DNA of 64,000 bases from Desertifilum tharense IPPAS B-1220 (GTDB lineage Bacteria; Cyanobacteriota; Cyanobacteriia; Cyanobacteriales; Desertifilaceae): contig NZ_MJGC01000099.1 in NCBI RefSeq assembly GCF_001746915.1, positions 1 through 64,000 on the forward strand, read 5' to 3'. The notes under the pieces were generated by a model. The model made no database searches. It worked only from the letters and a program-made list of their open reading frames with translations, and was not told the origin of the DNA. Both the position numbers and the translations under genes were made by a program. Below, piece by piece: positions 25,902 through 35,264 of this stretch. Within the stretch, counting starts at the first letter, position 1. Every line of letters begins with the position of its first letter.

Positions 25902-26867
25902 TTAGCTCTGGCGGACTTTGAACGCGACATCTGGAAAATCGCTGAACACGCCATCAACTCCTAACTGAAAAAACTGTTGGTATTCTCTCTCTGGCTGGTT
26001 TTGATACTCTGGTGCTAAGAAACAAGCTTCATTGCGAAAAGTCCAAGCGTGAACTTTCAAGCCCACTCGATGCGCTTCCTGAATTAAAGGGGTAGGCGGT
26101 AGCAGTTGAGAGTCTTGTGCTTGGGGAATAATTAATCGCTTACTTGGACCTATAGCATCAGCATAAGTCGCAATTTGAGATAATGCAGCAGGGGTGGTTA
26201 AATCTTGATAGGTGCGCTTATCGCCTTGTAAGACAAAATCGTAGGGTTGCTGATTTTCCTCGCCCAGTAACTGAACTAGAGGAACGTCAATAAGGCGATT
26301 GAGTTTTTTTAGATTCGCAATTTCAAAGGATTGGATAAATAAGGGAGAATCTGGGCTAGTGTAACCAAACTCCTTCAGGATTTCGACTAAGGGTTCTTCT
26401 AAGGGTAAGCCGATTGATTGAAAATAACTGGGATGTTTAGTTTCTGGGTAAATTCCGATTTCTCGTCCCGTTTCTTGGGTTTTATGTTGGGCAAGTTGCA
26501 GGATTTCTCGAAAGGTGGGAATTTGAAATTGTCCGTTATAGGTTTGGTTGCGAAAGGGTAAACGTTCTTTGGCTCTTAATGTTTTCAGTTCAGCTAAGGT
26601 AAAGTCTTCGCTAAACCAACCCGTGACGGTTTTACCTTCAATAATTTTACTCGTTTTGCGCGTTGCAAATTCTGCTCGCTCGGCAACATCTGTGGTTTCA
26701 GTAATGTTATTTTCATGACGGGCAATTAAATGTCCATCTCGGCTAATTACCAAATCGGGTTCGATGAAATCTGCACCCAATTCTATCGCTAATGTGTAGG
26801 ATTCTAGGGTGTGTTCCGGTCGATATCCGCTGGCTCCCCGATGGGCGATAATAATGGGCGATCGCAT
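25902..26867 (-). CDS. Glycerophosphodiester phosphodiesterase
   Basis: 321 residues, TIM-barrel GDPD. The catalytic N-terminal HRGASGYRPEHT holds His9, Arg10 and the nearby Glu18. The metal-binding acidic pair is in FIEPDLVISRDG (about 35-46), with the second catalytic His at LIARHE (about 51). The C-terminal GVDGVFSDFPD is typical. It hydrolyses glycerophosphodiesters to glycerol-3-phosphate and an alcohol. No signal peptide is evident, so probably cytosolic. Intact by length. Confidence 0.93.
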   Translation of the reverse strand: MRSPIIIAHRGASGYRPEHTLESYTLAIELGADFIEPDLVISRDGHLIARHENNITETTDVAERAEFATRKTSKIIEGKTVTGWFSEDFTLAELKTLRAKERLPFRNQTYNGQFQIPTFREILQLAQHKTQETGREIGIYPETKHPSYFQSIGLPLEEPLVEILKEFGYTSPDSPLFIQSFEIANLKKLNRLIDVPLVQLLGEENQQPYDFVLQGDKRTYQDLTTPAALSQIATYADAIGPSKRLIIPQAQDSQLLPPTPLIQEAHRVGLKVHAWTFRNEACFLAPEYQNQPEREYQQFFQLGVDGVFSDFPDVAFKVRQS

Positions 26868-27120
26868 TGGCTGAAATTCAGGGGCGTTTTAAGATTTTTC
26901 CCCTATGGTACAGCGATCGCACTGAGCCTGTAAACCCAATTCCAAGGCTACGGGGAATCTGGCTCTCTCATCTCCCGATAAAATTACTGAAAGCTTTACA
27001 GAGTAAGCGTTGTCGAGAAAAGTTGAAAATCTAATCAACATAAGTTAGACTAGAATCGTTACAGACTTCAACCCATCGAGCAGCACTTACTAAAAACCTT
27101 TAACTTTGGAGACAACTCAG

Positions 27121-28182
27121 ATGACGAATTCTATTGAAGTTGTATTCAGCTTTGATACGACTGGGAGTATGTATCCTTGTTTAACCCAGGTGCGCCGAAA
27201 AGTGAAAAGCACTGTCACTCGGCTTATAGAAGAAATACCCGAAATTCGGATTGGAATTATCGCGCATGGCGATTATTGCGATCGCAACTCTACCTATGTT
27301 ACCAAAACCTTAGATTTATCGCGAGATATTGATAAAATCTGCCAGTTTATCGAAACCGTTGAACCTACAGGTGGAGGCGATGCGCCAGAATGTTATGAAT
27401 TAGTCTTACATGAAGCCCAATCTTTAAATTGGACATCCTCTGCAACCAAATCCTTTGTTTTAATTGGCGACGATTTACCGCACGCCCCCAAACAAAATCC
27501 TCAACATCTGAATTGGCGCGAGGAACTCGAAAAATTATCCAATCAAGATATTACGGTATATGGCGTGCAAGCCTTAAATCGCCCTCACGCCACTCCCTTT
27601 TATCAAGAACTCGCCAATCAATCTGGCGGCTTCCATATTTCCCTCGATCAATTTTCCTACATTACCGACTTATTTCTGGCGGTTTGTTATCAACAAGACT
27701 CAACAGATAAACTTCAATCTTACGAACAAGAAATTCTTGACTCTGGGCGGATGAGTCGGGGATTAAACAAAATCTTTAATACGCTGCTTAACCGCGAGAG
27801 TTCCACTCATTACGAAGCCGCTGATTTGCGAACTGTTTCTCCGGGACGTTTTCAAGTATTAGATGTTGATAAGGATAGTCCAATCAAGGTTTTTGTCCAA
27901 GAAAATGGCTTAACCTTCAAAACCGGGCGCGGCTTTTATGAGTTCACCAAAACCGAGACAATTCAAAGCCAAAAAGAGATTGTTCTGATGGATAGAAATA
28001 CTGGCGATTTATTTGAAGGAGAAGCCGCCCGCGAAATGTTAGGCTTACCCGAAGGAACCACCGCCAGAATTAAGCCTAGCAATCTAGAAAAATATGTTGT
28101 TTTTGTCCAAAGTACCTCTTATAATCGCAAACTTCTAGGCGGAACTCGCTTTTTATACGAAGTTGAAGATTGGACGCGCTAA
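27121..28182 (+). CDS. von Willebrand factor A domain protein
   Basis: 353 residues from the ATG at 27121, which has GGAG (27108-27111) at good spacing; a TTG at 27106 is less likely. A VWA domain occupies about 1-200, with a MIDAS motif DTTGSM (about 12-17) and further metal ligands in TGGGDAPE and GDDLPH. The C-terminal 150 residues are unassigned and predicted soluble. VWA proteins bind partners through a divalent cation. No AAA+ partner gene is adjacent, so the complex is unknown. Confidence 0.82.
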   Translation: MTNSIEVVFSFDTTGSMYPCLTQVRRKVKSTVTRLIEEIPEIRIGIIAHGDYCDRNSTYVTKTLDLSRDIDKICQFIETVEPTGGGDAPECYELVLHEAQSLNWTSSATKSFVLIGDDLPHAPKQNPQHLNWREELEKLSNQDITVYGVQALNRPHATPFYQELANQSGGFHISLDQFSYITDLFLAVCYQQDSTDKLQSYEQEILDSGRMSRGLNKIFNTLLNRESSTHYEAADLRTVSPGRFQVLDVDKDSPIKVFVQENGLTFKTGRGFYEFTKTETIQSQKEIVLMDRNTGDLFEGEAAREMLGLPEGTTARIKPSNLEKYVVFVQSTSYNRKLLGGTRFLYEVEDWTR

Positions 28183-28194
28183 AGCCAATTAAAC

Positions 28195-28238
28195 TGCAAG
28201 CTTTTGGGTGTACAATAGAGTACGTACGAAAGCTTGCA
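28195..28238. repeat. 10-bp perfect inverted repeat downstream of the vWA gene
   Basis: TGCAAGCTTT (28195-28204) and AAAGCTTGCA (28229-28238) with a 24-nt loop containing GTACAATAGAGTACGTAC. No T-tract follows, so it is not a standard terminator. It may be an operator or a 3' stabilising hairpin. Confidence 0.5.
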
Positions 28239-28423
28239 ACTTAATATTACCAACGGATTATTTCAAATTTTTCTGTTTGGATCTAAGCTTTATGAATAGC
28301 GGTTTTCTCTTCCATGAGATACACTAGAATTTCCCTTAAAAAGAGGGACTTAAAGCTTAAGATTATCTCTCCCGAAGCTAGGAAACATAAATAGCCTTAC
28401 ATTTTTATTCCTAAACCTGAACA

Positions 28424-30514
28424 ATGTCAGAACCCTCCCCCCAAATCATCGCGCGTACTCAACAACTCCGCAAACAACTCCAAGAGGCGGGTTATGCTTA
28501 CTACGTTCTTGATGCTCCAATTATGGAGGATGCTATTTACGATCAACTTTATCGCGAATTGCAAGATATTGAAACGCAATATCCCGAACTCAGGGTTGCA
28601 GATAGTCCAACCCAACGGGTAGGAGATAAACCCGCCTCCCAGTTTACTTCAGTCAAGCATAATATTCCGCTCTATAGTTTAGAGAACGCCTTTAATATTG
28701 AAGAGTTAAAGAAATGGCAGGAACGCTGGCAAAGACAAATTGAAAAGTTAGACCATTTTGCCTATGTCTGCGAACTCAAGATTGACGGTTCGGCGCTAGC
28801 TTTAACTTATGAAGATGGCATCTTAGTTAGAGGAACGACGCGCGGCGATGGAATAACCGGAGAAGAAATTACCCAAAATGTGAAAACCATTCGTTCTATT
28901 CCCCTACGCTTAAATCTAGAAAATCCGCCTCCTAGAGTGGAAGTGCGAGGCGAAGCGTTTTTAGGATTAGAGGTTTTTGAACGGATTAATCGCGAACGAG
29001 AAAAAGCCGGAGAAGCCTTATTTGCGAATCCTCGGAATGCAGCGGCAGGAACCCTACGCCAGCTAGACTCCCGAATTGTTGCCCAACGGCATTTAGACTT
29101 TTTTGCCTATACTTTGCATATCCCCAGCCTAGCCGAACAACGCGCTAGTGAAGAATCTGTAGAAACGGGTTTAATGGCTTCTGTTCAATCTCAAGATTCA
29201 GGGAATACCCATAGCCAATGGGATGCTTTAGAAAGCCTCCAGCAAATGGGATTTAAGGTGAATCCTAATCGTAAATTATGTCCTTCTCTGCAAGAGGTGG
29301 CTGAGTATTACGACTATTGGGATACCGAACGCCGCCAGTTACCTTATCTTACCGATGGGGTGGTGGTGAAATTGAATGCCTTTGGGCTACAAAAGCAATT
29401 GGGTTTTACCCAAAAGTTTCCGCGCTGGGCAATTGCGCTGAAATATCCAGCAGAGGAAGCGCCCACCCTGGTAGAATCAATTACCGTCCAAGTGGGAAGA
29501 ACAGGCGCACTTACCCCGGTGGCAGAGTTAAAACCCGTTCAATTGGCGGGAACTACCGTATCGCGGGCGACGCTGCATAATCGCGATCGCATTAGCGAGT
29601 TAAACTTACATATCGGCGATACCGTCATTGTCCGTAAAGCGGGCGAAATTATCCCAGAAGTGGTGCGCGTACTCCCCGACTTGCGCCCACCTGACGCCCA
29701 ACCCTTCCAAATGCCCACCCATTGCCCGGTTTGCGGTTCCGAGGTGGTACGCGAACCTGGAGAAGCCGTTACCCGCTGCATTAATGCTTCCTGCGATGCC
29801 ATTGTGCGCGGTTCTCTGATTCACTGGGCGAGTCGCGATGCGTTGGATATTAACGGCTTGGGTGAAAAACTGGTGTCTCAGATGGTGGATAAAGGCTTAG
29901 TGCATTCGGTTGCAGATTTATATGATTTAACCCTAGAACAACTCTTGTCTCTAGAGAGAATGGGGCAAAAGTTAGCTGAAAAACTGATAAGTGCGATCGC
30001 GCAATCTAAAACCCAACCCTGGCATCGCGTATTATATGGTTTGGGGATTCGTCACATTGGCAGCGTCAACGCCCAAACCCTGGCGCAACAATTCCCCAAC
30101 GTAGAACAACTGAGCGCTGCCAGTGCCGCTAAAATAGAAGGTATCTATGGTATTGGCCCAGAAATTGCCCAAGCGGTTGCCCAGTGGTTCCAAGTTCCGG
30201 CGAACCAAACCCTGATTGAACGCTTAAAAGCCGTCGGGTTGCAACTCGCCACCACAGCGCCAACATCCTCACCCACAACTGGACAACTTACAGGCAAAAC
30301 CTTTGTAATCACCGGCACTTTACCCACCTTAAAGCGGGATGAAGCCAAAGCCCTCATTCAAAATGCAGGCGGAAAAGTCACAAGTTCTATCAGCGCCAAA
30401 ACTGACTATCTCGTCGTCGGTGCAGAAGCCGGTTCCAAACTCGAAAAAGCAGAGAAATTCGGAATTACTCAATTAAACGAATCCCAACTTTTAGAACTGC
30501 TTCAGACAAGGTGA
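28424..30514 (+). CDS. ligA: NAD-dependent DNA ligase
   Basis: 696 residues, normal length. Adenylation site Lys119 in LKIDG, followed by VRGTTRGDG; OB fold; four-cysteine zinc finger (CPVCG, then CINASC); helix-hairpin-helix repeats (ALDINGLGEKL, LLSLERMGQKLAEK, YGLGIRHIG, IYGIGPEIA); BRCT domain at the C-terminus (about 620-696). It seals Okazaki and repair nicks using NAD+. A ~70-residue insertion with acidic/Ser content lies around residues 235-270. Confidence 0.97.
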   Translation: MSEPSPQIIARTQQLRKQLQEAGYAYYVLDAPIMEDAIYDQLYRELQDIETQYPELRVADSPTQRVGDKPASQFTSVKHNIPLYSLENAFNIEELKKWQERWQRQIEKLDHFAYVCELKIDGSALALTYEDGILVRGTTRGDGITGEEITQNVKTIRSIPLRLNLENPPPRVEVRGEAFLGLEVFERINREREKAGEALFANPRNAAAGTLRQLDSRIVAQRHLDFFAYTLHIPSLAEQRASEESVETGLMASVQSQDSGNTHSQWDALESLQQMGFKVNPNRKLCPSLQEVAEYYDYWDTERRQLPYLTDGVVVKLNAFGLQKQLGFTQKFPRWAIALKYPAEEAPTLVESITVQVGRTGALTPVAELKPVQLAGTTVSRATLHNRDRISELNLHIGDTVIVRKAGEIIPEVVRVLPDLRPPDAQPFQMPTHCPVCGSEVVREPGEAVTRCINASCDAIVRGSLIHWASRDALDINGLGEKLVSQMVDKGLVHSVADLYDLTLEQLLSLERMGQKLAEKLISAIAQSKTQPWHRVLYGLGIRHIGSVNAQTLAQQFPNVEQLSAASAAKIEGIYGIGPEIAQAVAQWFQVPANQTLIERLKAVGLQLATTAPTSSPTTGQLTGKTFVITGTLPTLKRDEAKALIQNAGGKVTSSISAKTDYLVVGAEAGSKLEKAEKFGITQLNESQLLELLQTR

Positions 30515-30553
30515 ACTCCCTTACGCTTATCTAAACAGGAGCAGAGCAATCAA

Positions 30554-31549
30554 TTGAGTTACGATAACGTCTGTAAGTATCTAGCAGAGCAATATTCTAT
30601 TGAGTTTGCCAACTGGTTGCTACCCCTAGAGGCACAGGAAGTTGAGGTTCTCAAAACTGAATTAACTCTAGAGCCTATTCGAGCCGATGCAATTACTTTT
30701 CTGCGAACAGCGAACCAGATTTTGCACATAGAGTTTCAAACTCTTCCCTACTCCGACCAGCCAATTCCATTTCGGATGCTAGATTACTCGGTAAGGTTGA
30801 AGCGACAATATCGGTGTGCTGTAGTCCAGGTTGTCATCTTCTTACAGGAAACAACCAATGAGGTAGCTTTTACTGAGGAATATCGAGATGATACAACTAT
30901 TCACCGCTACCGAGTGATTCGTTTATGGGAACAAGAGCCAGTCTTATTTTTAGCGAGTCCCCCATTGTTACCTCTAGCCATATTAGCGCGAACCGACTCG
31001 CCTGAAGGCTTGCTAGCGCAGGTTGCAGAGCAAGTTTCCCTAATTTCTGATAGGAAGCAACGACAAAATATTTCTGGCTGTACGGAAATTTTGGCCGGCT
31101 TACGATTTGAAAAAGATTTAATTCGTCAGTTTTTGCGGGAGGAAATGATGCGGGAGTCTGTCATTTACCAAGATATTTGGGAACGTTCGAGAAAACAGGA
31201 AGCCCTTGCTGTTGTTAAACGCTTGTTGGACTTGCGCTTTGGTTCAGTCGATTTAGGGTTAATTGAACGCATTCAAGTCTTATCGGTAGAGCAATTAGAA
31301 GCACTTGTTGAAGTCCTGTTTAATCGTTCAGAGATTACAGATATAGAGGTTTGGTTAGAACAAGAACAGCGCCGAGTAGGAGAAGTAACCGTGATTAAAC
31401 GCCAGCTAGTACGGCGGCTGGGTAAGATTGAACCAGCAATTACTGAACAGATTCAGAAATTATCGATTGTTCAGTTAGAAGCATTAGGAGAAGCACTATT
31501 GGATTTTACGGAAGTTACAGATTTAGTGGCATGGTTAGAGCAATGCTAG
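30554..31549 (+). CDS. Rpn/PD-(D/E)xK family protein with two DUF4351-like repeats
   Basis: 331 residues from a TTG at 30554 with AGGAG about 12 nt upstream. The N-terminal part has the Rpn/transposase-like nuclease pattern: FLRTANQILHIEFQT (catalytic Glu/Gln strand) and PFRMLDYSVRL. The C-terminus has two similar 50-residue helical units ending VEQLEALVEVLF...VWLEQ and VQLEALGEALLDF...AWLEQC, matching DUF4351. Such proteins are abundant in cyanobacteria and are presumed recombination-promoting nucleases. Not linked to an insertion sequence here. Confidence 0.82.
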   Translation: MSYDNVCKYLAEQYSIEFANWLLPLEAQEVEVLKTELTLEPIRADAITFLRTANQILHIEFQTLPYSDQPIPFRMLDYSVRLKRQYRCAVVQVVIFLQETTNEVAFTEEYRDDTTIHRYRVIRLWEQEPVLFLASPPLLPLAILARTDSPEGLLAQVAEQVSLISDRKQRQNISGCTEILAGLRFEKDLIRQFLREEMMRESVIYQDIWERSRKQEALAVVKRLLDLRFGSVDLGLIERIQVLSVEQLEALVEVLFNRSEITDIEVWLEQEQRRVGEVTVIKRQLVRRLGKIEPAITEQIQKLSIVQLEALGEALLDFTEVTDLVAWLEQC

Positions 31550-31582
31550 ATAGTGATTAACCCGCAGTTCAAGCTGAACCTT

Positions 31583-32251
31583 CTATTCGCCAGCCAATTC
31601 CTGACAATTCCGATTAGAAAGGGTTCCATCCGGCATTGTAGTTTTACAAAACTTGGCTTGTTCTAACAATGCCCCCTTTAAACTTGCTCCTTCAAAGTTG
31701 GCTTCTGTTAGATTTGCTCCTGTAAAATCAACCCCTTCTAATCCCACTTCACCCACTGGCGTAAACCCCACGACTCGAAAATCTGCGCGGGTGAGATTTG
31801 CGTTGATAAAACGGGTTCCCGTTAAATCAGTGCAAGTCCCTGCACCACAGCGAAACTCTGCCCCAGTCAAATCTGCACCCTCAAAATTAGTATGATTTAA
31901 CTGAGCCTGTCGCAATATTGCAGACTTCAAATTAGCCCTAGATAAATTGGCCCCGTTTAACTGAGCCGCCCCCAGAATAGCACCTTCCAAGTTAGCCCCA
32001 GCCAAGTTGACTTTATTGAGTTGGGCAAAGGATAAGTCTTCATAAGAAAAATCGCAGTTCTGGCAATTCTGGCTTCTTCCTTCTAGCAATCTCTCTTTCT
32101 GATTTTGGGGCGTATTCGTCAGGATAATGATGATTAGGGGAAAGGTAATCAACCCGGCAACATAGCCCAAACAACCTATTGTACAAGAACGTCGATTGAG
32201 CCAAGGTTGTTGCTTTGAGGGTTGAGAACTCTCTAACTGAGAATTTGACAT
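31583..32251 (-). CDS. Membrane-anchored pentapeptide-repeat protein
   Basis: 222 residues. One membrane segment at about 27-47 (GYVAGLITFPLIIII), then from about residue 65 a run of A(D/N)LxX pentapeptides (LNKVNLAGANLEGAILGAAQ and onward) forming a right-handed quadrilateral beta-helix. A CxxC (QNCQNC) precedes the repeats, and a cysteine pair interrupts them at RCGAGTCTDL. The C-terminus SNRNCQELAGE is also Cys-containing. Function unknown; such helices usually bind proteins. Divergent from the EamA transporter gene. Confidence 0.85.
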   Translation of the reverse strand: MSNSQLESSQPSKQQPWLNRRSCTIGCLGYVAGLITFPLIIIILTNTPQNQKERLLEGRSQNCQNCDFSYEDLSFAQLNKVNLAGANLEGAILGAAQLNGANLSRANLKSAILRQAQLNHTNFEGADLTGAEFRCGAGTCTDLTGTRFINANLTRADFRVVGFTPVGEVGLEGVDFTGANLTEANFEGASLKGALLEQAKFCKTTMPDGTLSNRNCQELAGE

Positions 32252-32399
32252 AAATTGTTAGGGTAAATCTTTATTGTCTAAAGAGAATTGGATACCTGAC
32301 ATCGCCCAACTGGAGGTAGAGGCAAAATTTGGGAATGATTATATTGAAAGTCTGCTAACAGAACTGACTGACCTTTCGGTTAGTTTCATTTTTCATCCC

Positions 32400-33323
32400 A
32401 TGACGCTACATACAACTTCAGGACGTTGGCGCTACGGTTTAGCGCTTGCTTTACTCACCGCCTGCCTTTGGGGAGTTCTTCCCATTGCCCTTAGCATTAC
32501 GCTCCAAACCTTAGATGTCTACACGCTTACCTGGTTTCGCTTTTTAGCTGCCTTTAGTTTGCTGGCGCTTTATCTGGCAAAAACGCAACAATTACCCACC
32601 GTAAAAACACTGCGTTCTACCTCTTGGGGACTGTTGGCGATCGCAACTCTGTTCCTCGGTCTTAATTATCTGTTGTATCTGCAAGGTTTAGTCCAAACTT
32701 CTCCCGCCAATGCCCAAGTTTTAATTCAACTTGCCCCCGTGTTAATGGGATTTGGCGGTTTAGCCATTTTCAAAGAACGCTACACCCTGACGCAGTGGGG
32801 AGGCGTCGCCATTCTCACCACAGGCTTTAGCCTCTTTTTTCACGAACAACTCAAACACCTGATTGCCTCTGCTAACCAATACATTAGCGGATCGCTGCTG
32901 ATTGCGATCGCGGCCGCAGTTTGGGCAGTCTACGCCCTCGCCCAAAAACAACTGCTGCAACAACTCCCCTCCTCGAATATCATGTTGATCGTCTACGGGA
33001 CTTGTGCATTGCTGTTTAGTCCCTTTGCCACGCCCGGACAAGTCCTCGATTTATCCCCCGTACAATGGGGAATGCTGATTTTCTGCGCGTTAAATACCTT
33101 AGTCGCCTATGGCGCGTTTGCAGAGTCTTTAGAACACTGGGAAGCCTCGCGAGTCAGCGCCGTTTTGGCAACAACTCCCATCGTGACGCTCACTTCTGTC
33201 ACGGTGTTTTCTCAGTTTTTGCCCCAACTCCTTCCCCCCGAACAACTCACCCTTTTAGGGATAATGGGAGCAGGGCTGGTGATGGCTGGCTCAATTGCGA
33301 TCGCCCTTGGCAAACATCGTTAA
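32400..33323 (+). CDS. EamA/DMT-family transporter
   Basis: 307 residues from the ATG at 32400; the frame is open back to a TTG at 32274, but that part is hydrophilic and outside the family. Ten predicted membrane helices in two EamA halves (about 12-140 and 155-300), with conserved GLNYLLYLQGLVQTSPANAQ and an equivalent second-half motif ALNTLVAYGAFAESL. Inner-membrane exporter of metabolites; substrate unknown. Its TAA shares TTAA with the convergent pentapeptide gene. Confidence 0.88.
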   Translation: MTLHTTSGRWRYGLALALLTACLWGVLPIALSITLQTLDVYTLTWFRFLAAFSLLALYLAKTQQLPTVKTLRSTSWGLLAIATLFLGLNYLLYLQGLVQTSPANAQVLIQLAPVLMGFGGLAIFKERYTLTQWGGVAILTTGFSLFFHEQLKHLIASANQYISGSLLIAIAAAVWAVYALAQKQLLQQLPSSNIMLIVYGTCALLFSPFATPGQVLDLSPVQWGMLIFCALNTLVAYGAFAESLEHWEASRVSAVLATTPIVTLTSVTVFSQFLPQLLPPEQLTLLGIMGAGLVMAGSIAIALGKHR

Positions 33324-33964
33324 TGAGAAAGGCTACCATCGGGTAAAATTGCCCCCTTCAAATCTGCCCCCGTCAAATCCACATCGCTTAAATTTGCCCC
33401 CAACAGGTTGGCATAACTCAAGTCAGCCGCGCTTAACGTTGCTCCGGCTAAATCCGCCCGAATTAAACTGACTCCGCTTAAGTCTGCTCCTCGCAAGTCT
33501 ACCTGCCCTAAATTCGCTCCAATCAAATCTGCACTGGTTAGCGTCGCCCAACGCAAGTTTCCGCCAAACAAGTTCGCCCCATGCAAATCCGTCTCGCCCA
33601 GAACCGCCTTCACTAAGCTAACTCCAGCAAGATTGGCTTCTCGTAAGTTAGCACCGCTCAAATTTGCCCGGTTGAGAGCCGCTTCCATCAGGTTCGCCCG
33701 ATAGAGATTGGCTCCAATCAGAATTGTATTGGATAAGTCGGTACTCGCTAGAGTTGCGCCAGTGAGATTGGTGCGGCTTAAGTTTGCCTGACTGAGGTTG
33801 GCGCGGCTGAGGTTGGAATCGGCAAGATTTGCCCCGATTAAATCCGCCCCTTGTAAATTAGCACCCACTAGGTCTGCTCGACTCAAGTACGCCTCGTGTA
33901 AATGCGCCTGAGCAAAGTTCCGTTCCCCTGTGGCGTAGAGCTTTAATAAGTCGTCCACATTCAT
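33320..33964 (-). CDS. Pentapeptide-repeat protein
   Basis: 214 residues from the ATG at 33964 (MNVDDLLKLYATGERNFAQA); a start 13 codons upstream is possible. Almost the whole protein after residue 18 is ADLxGANL-type pentapeptides, about 35 in a row, giving a long beta-helix without a membrane segment. The N-terminal LLKLYATGERNF motif commonly precedes such repeats in cyanobacteria. Cytosolic, function unknown. Confidence 0.88.
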   Translation of the reverse strand: MNVDDLLKLYATGERNFAQAHLHEAYLSRADLVGANLQGADLIGANLADSNLSRANLSQANLSRTNLTGATLASTDLSNTILIGANLYRANLMEAALNRANLSGANLREANLAGVSLVKAVLGETDLHGANLFGGNLRWATLTSADLIGANLGQVDLRGADLSGVSLIRADLAGATLSAADLSYANLLGANLSDVDLTGADLKGAILPDGSLSH

Positions 33965-34066
33965 TGTTTTTTGTGACTGTCTGTACTTTACACATTCCGA
34001 CATTGCCAGAACTTAACCGGATGGTGGCTTAGAGGTTCGCCATTGGGGCAAGCGAATCTCATTATC

Positions 34067-34104
34067 TTTACAAAACTAAACATCCCTGTTACATTTGTTA
34101 ACAA
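34067..34104 (+). promoter_or_regulatory. HLR1-like (RpaB) sites before the hli gene
   Basis: TTTACAAA (34067-34074), GTTACATT (34088-34095) and GTTAACAA (34097-34104). The HLR1 consensus for RpaB is two (G/T)TTACA(A/T)(A/T) octamers two bases apart. The first two octamers match; the third is degenerate and one base away. Hli genes are known RpaB targets. Confidence 0.5.
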
Positions 34105-34139
34105 GATAGTTAAATAAAACCTTTTCAGGAGAAAACCTT

Positions 34140-34349
34140 ATGCGTAGCGGCTCTATAGTTGACGAAGCAGGCAAAATGAACAATTTTGCCATCGAACCTC
34201 AAGTGTATGTTCAAGAGCAATCGACTGCTGGCTTCACCGCCTATGCTGAAAAGCTCAACGGACGCCTAGCGATGATTGGCTTTGTGTCGCTGCTCGTTCT
34301 TGAGGTCTTAACCGGACATGGAATTTTTGGAAACTTAGCCAATCTCTAG
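34140..34349 (+). CDS. High-light-inducible (Hlip/SCP) protein
   Basis: 69 residues from an ATG with AGGAG 8 nt upstream. One membrane helix (about 44-62) carries the chlorophyll-binding AEKLNGRLAMIGF motif with the ExxNGRxAM pattern. Hlips bind chlorophyll and carotenoid in the thylakoid and protect photosystem II assembly under excess light. The long N-terminal segment with FTAYAEKLNGR is typical. HLR1-like octamers upstream support light-stress control. Confidence 0.94.
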   Translation: MRSGSIVDEAGKMNNFAIEPQVYVQEQSTAGFTAYAEKLNGRLAMIGFVSLLVLEVLTGHGIFGNLANL

Positions 34350-34429
34350 AAATCTTGTTGCATCGTTGATTGATTGAAGTGGGCGATCAATCATTGTCTT
34401 TGGATCGATTAAATGACTCTCTAAAAAAT

Positions 34430-34472
34430 CTGCATTGTGCCAACAGGTAAATTCGCACAATGCAGTTTTTTT
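34430..34472 (+). terminator. Strong terminator after the hli gene
   Basis: CTGCATTGTGC (34430-34440) with GCACAATGCAG (34455-34465), an 11-bp perfect stem, then TTTTTTT. Confidence 0.93.
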
Positions 34473-34485
34473 GCTATTCAGCTAT

Positions 34486-34629
34486 TTATTTTTGGGAAAC
34501 CCAAGTCAATTTATAACCTGCTTCAATCGTTGAAGAGGATGCTGCTTGTCTAACCGAAGGCGAGTGAGCATTCAATAGCATTTGCAGCAGCAATGTCATT
34601 GAAATGGCTAGAAATAGTCTTTCTAACAT
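34486..34629 (-). CDS. Possible 47-residue exported or membrane peptide
   Basis: ATG at 34629, stop at 34486. AAGGAG lies 7 nt before the ATG. The product starts MLERLFLAISMTLLLQMLLN: one hydrophobic segment then a polar tail ending KLTWVSQK. It ends 14 nt from the hli terminator. No family recognised. The good ribosome site and hydrophobic N-terminus support it; the short length argues caution. Confidence 0.4.
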   Translation of the reverse strand: MLERLFLAISMTLLLQMLLNAHSPSVRQAASSSTIEAGYKLTWVSQK

Positions 34630-35264
34630 GGTAGGCACTCCTTAACAAACCAACCCCTGAAGCGCGATCGCGCACGGTAGGTCCAATACCAGAATCTGGT
34701 GGACTCACTTTCTCAAGCGATTGTGCCCAAACCTCTGTGCAATCTCTCAAAACTGATTCGATCGAAGAGCCAAGATAACTGTACTTGTACTTTCTGCGAT
34801 CGCTTGCTAACGAAATAGGTATCGCTTAATACTACAAATTACCCTGAGTAAATTCCGCATCACTAGCAGAATCTATCCGAATCTGTAAATTAAGAATCCC
34901 TCACCTCAATGGGGTCTATGCATAAAATTGTACTTCACAATGCAAATTTTGTCGGTAGCCGAGTTAACATGACCCACACAACTTAGATTGGAGGAGATCG
35001 CACCTATTTTCGCGATCCCCGGCGCATTTATTAACAAAAATAACCCCTAATCGACAAATATCGGCAGAAATACTTTGAGAAATTGTTATAAAACTTAACT
35101 TTAGGGCGCGCCGATCCCCCCAATTTCCCCCAGCCTCCGTTTAATTGCAATTCCCTCAAGCATCCGAGTCAACAGCAATCGACTTTAAAGCTTCCAGAGG
35201 GTCTTCCCTGCGGTAGTCTAGATCGAGTGACTCTAATGTTGCTCCTAGATAAACAAACGGCTTT
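34630..35264. other. Intergenic region before hemC
   Basis: 635 bp. No supported gene. A frame at 34550-34750 (-) overlaps the 47-codon frame and has no ribosome site or recognisable content. No repeat array or strong terminator is visible. The hemC promoter should lie in the last 200 bp. Confidence 0.5.
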
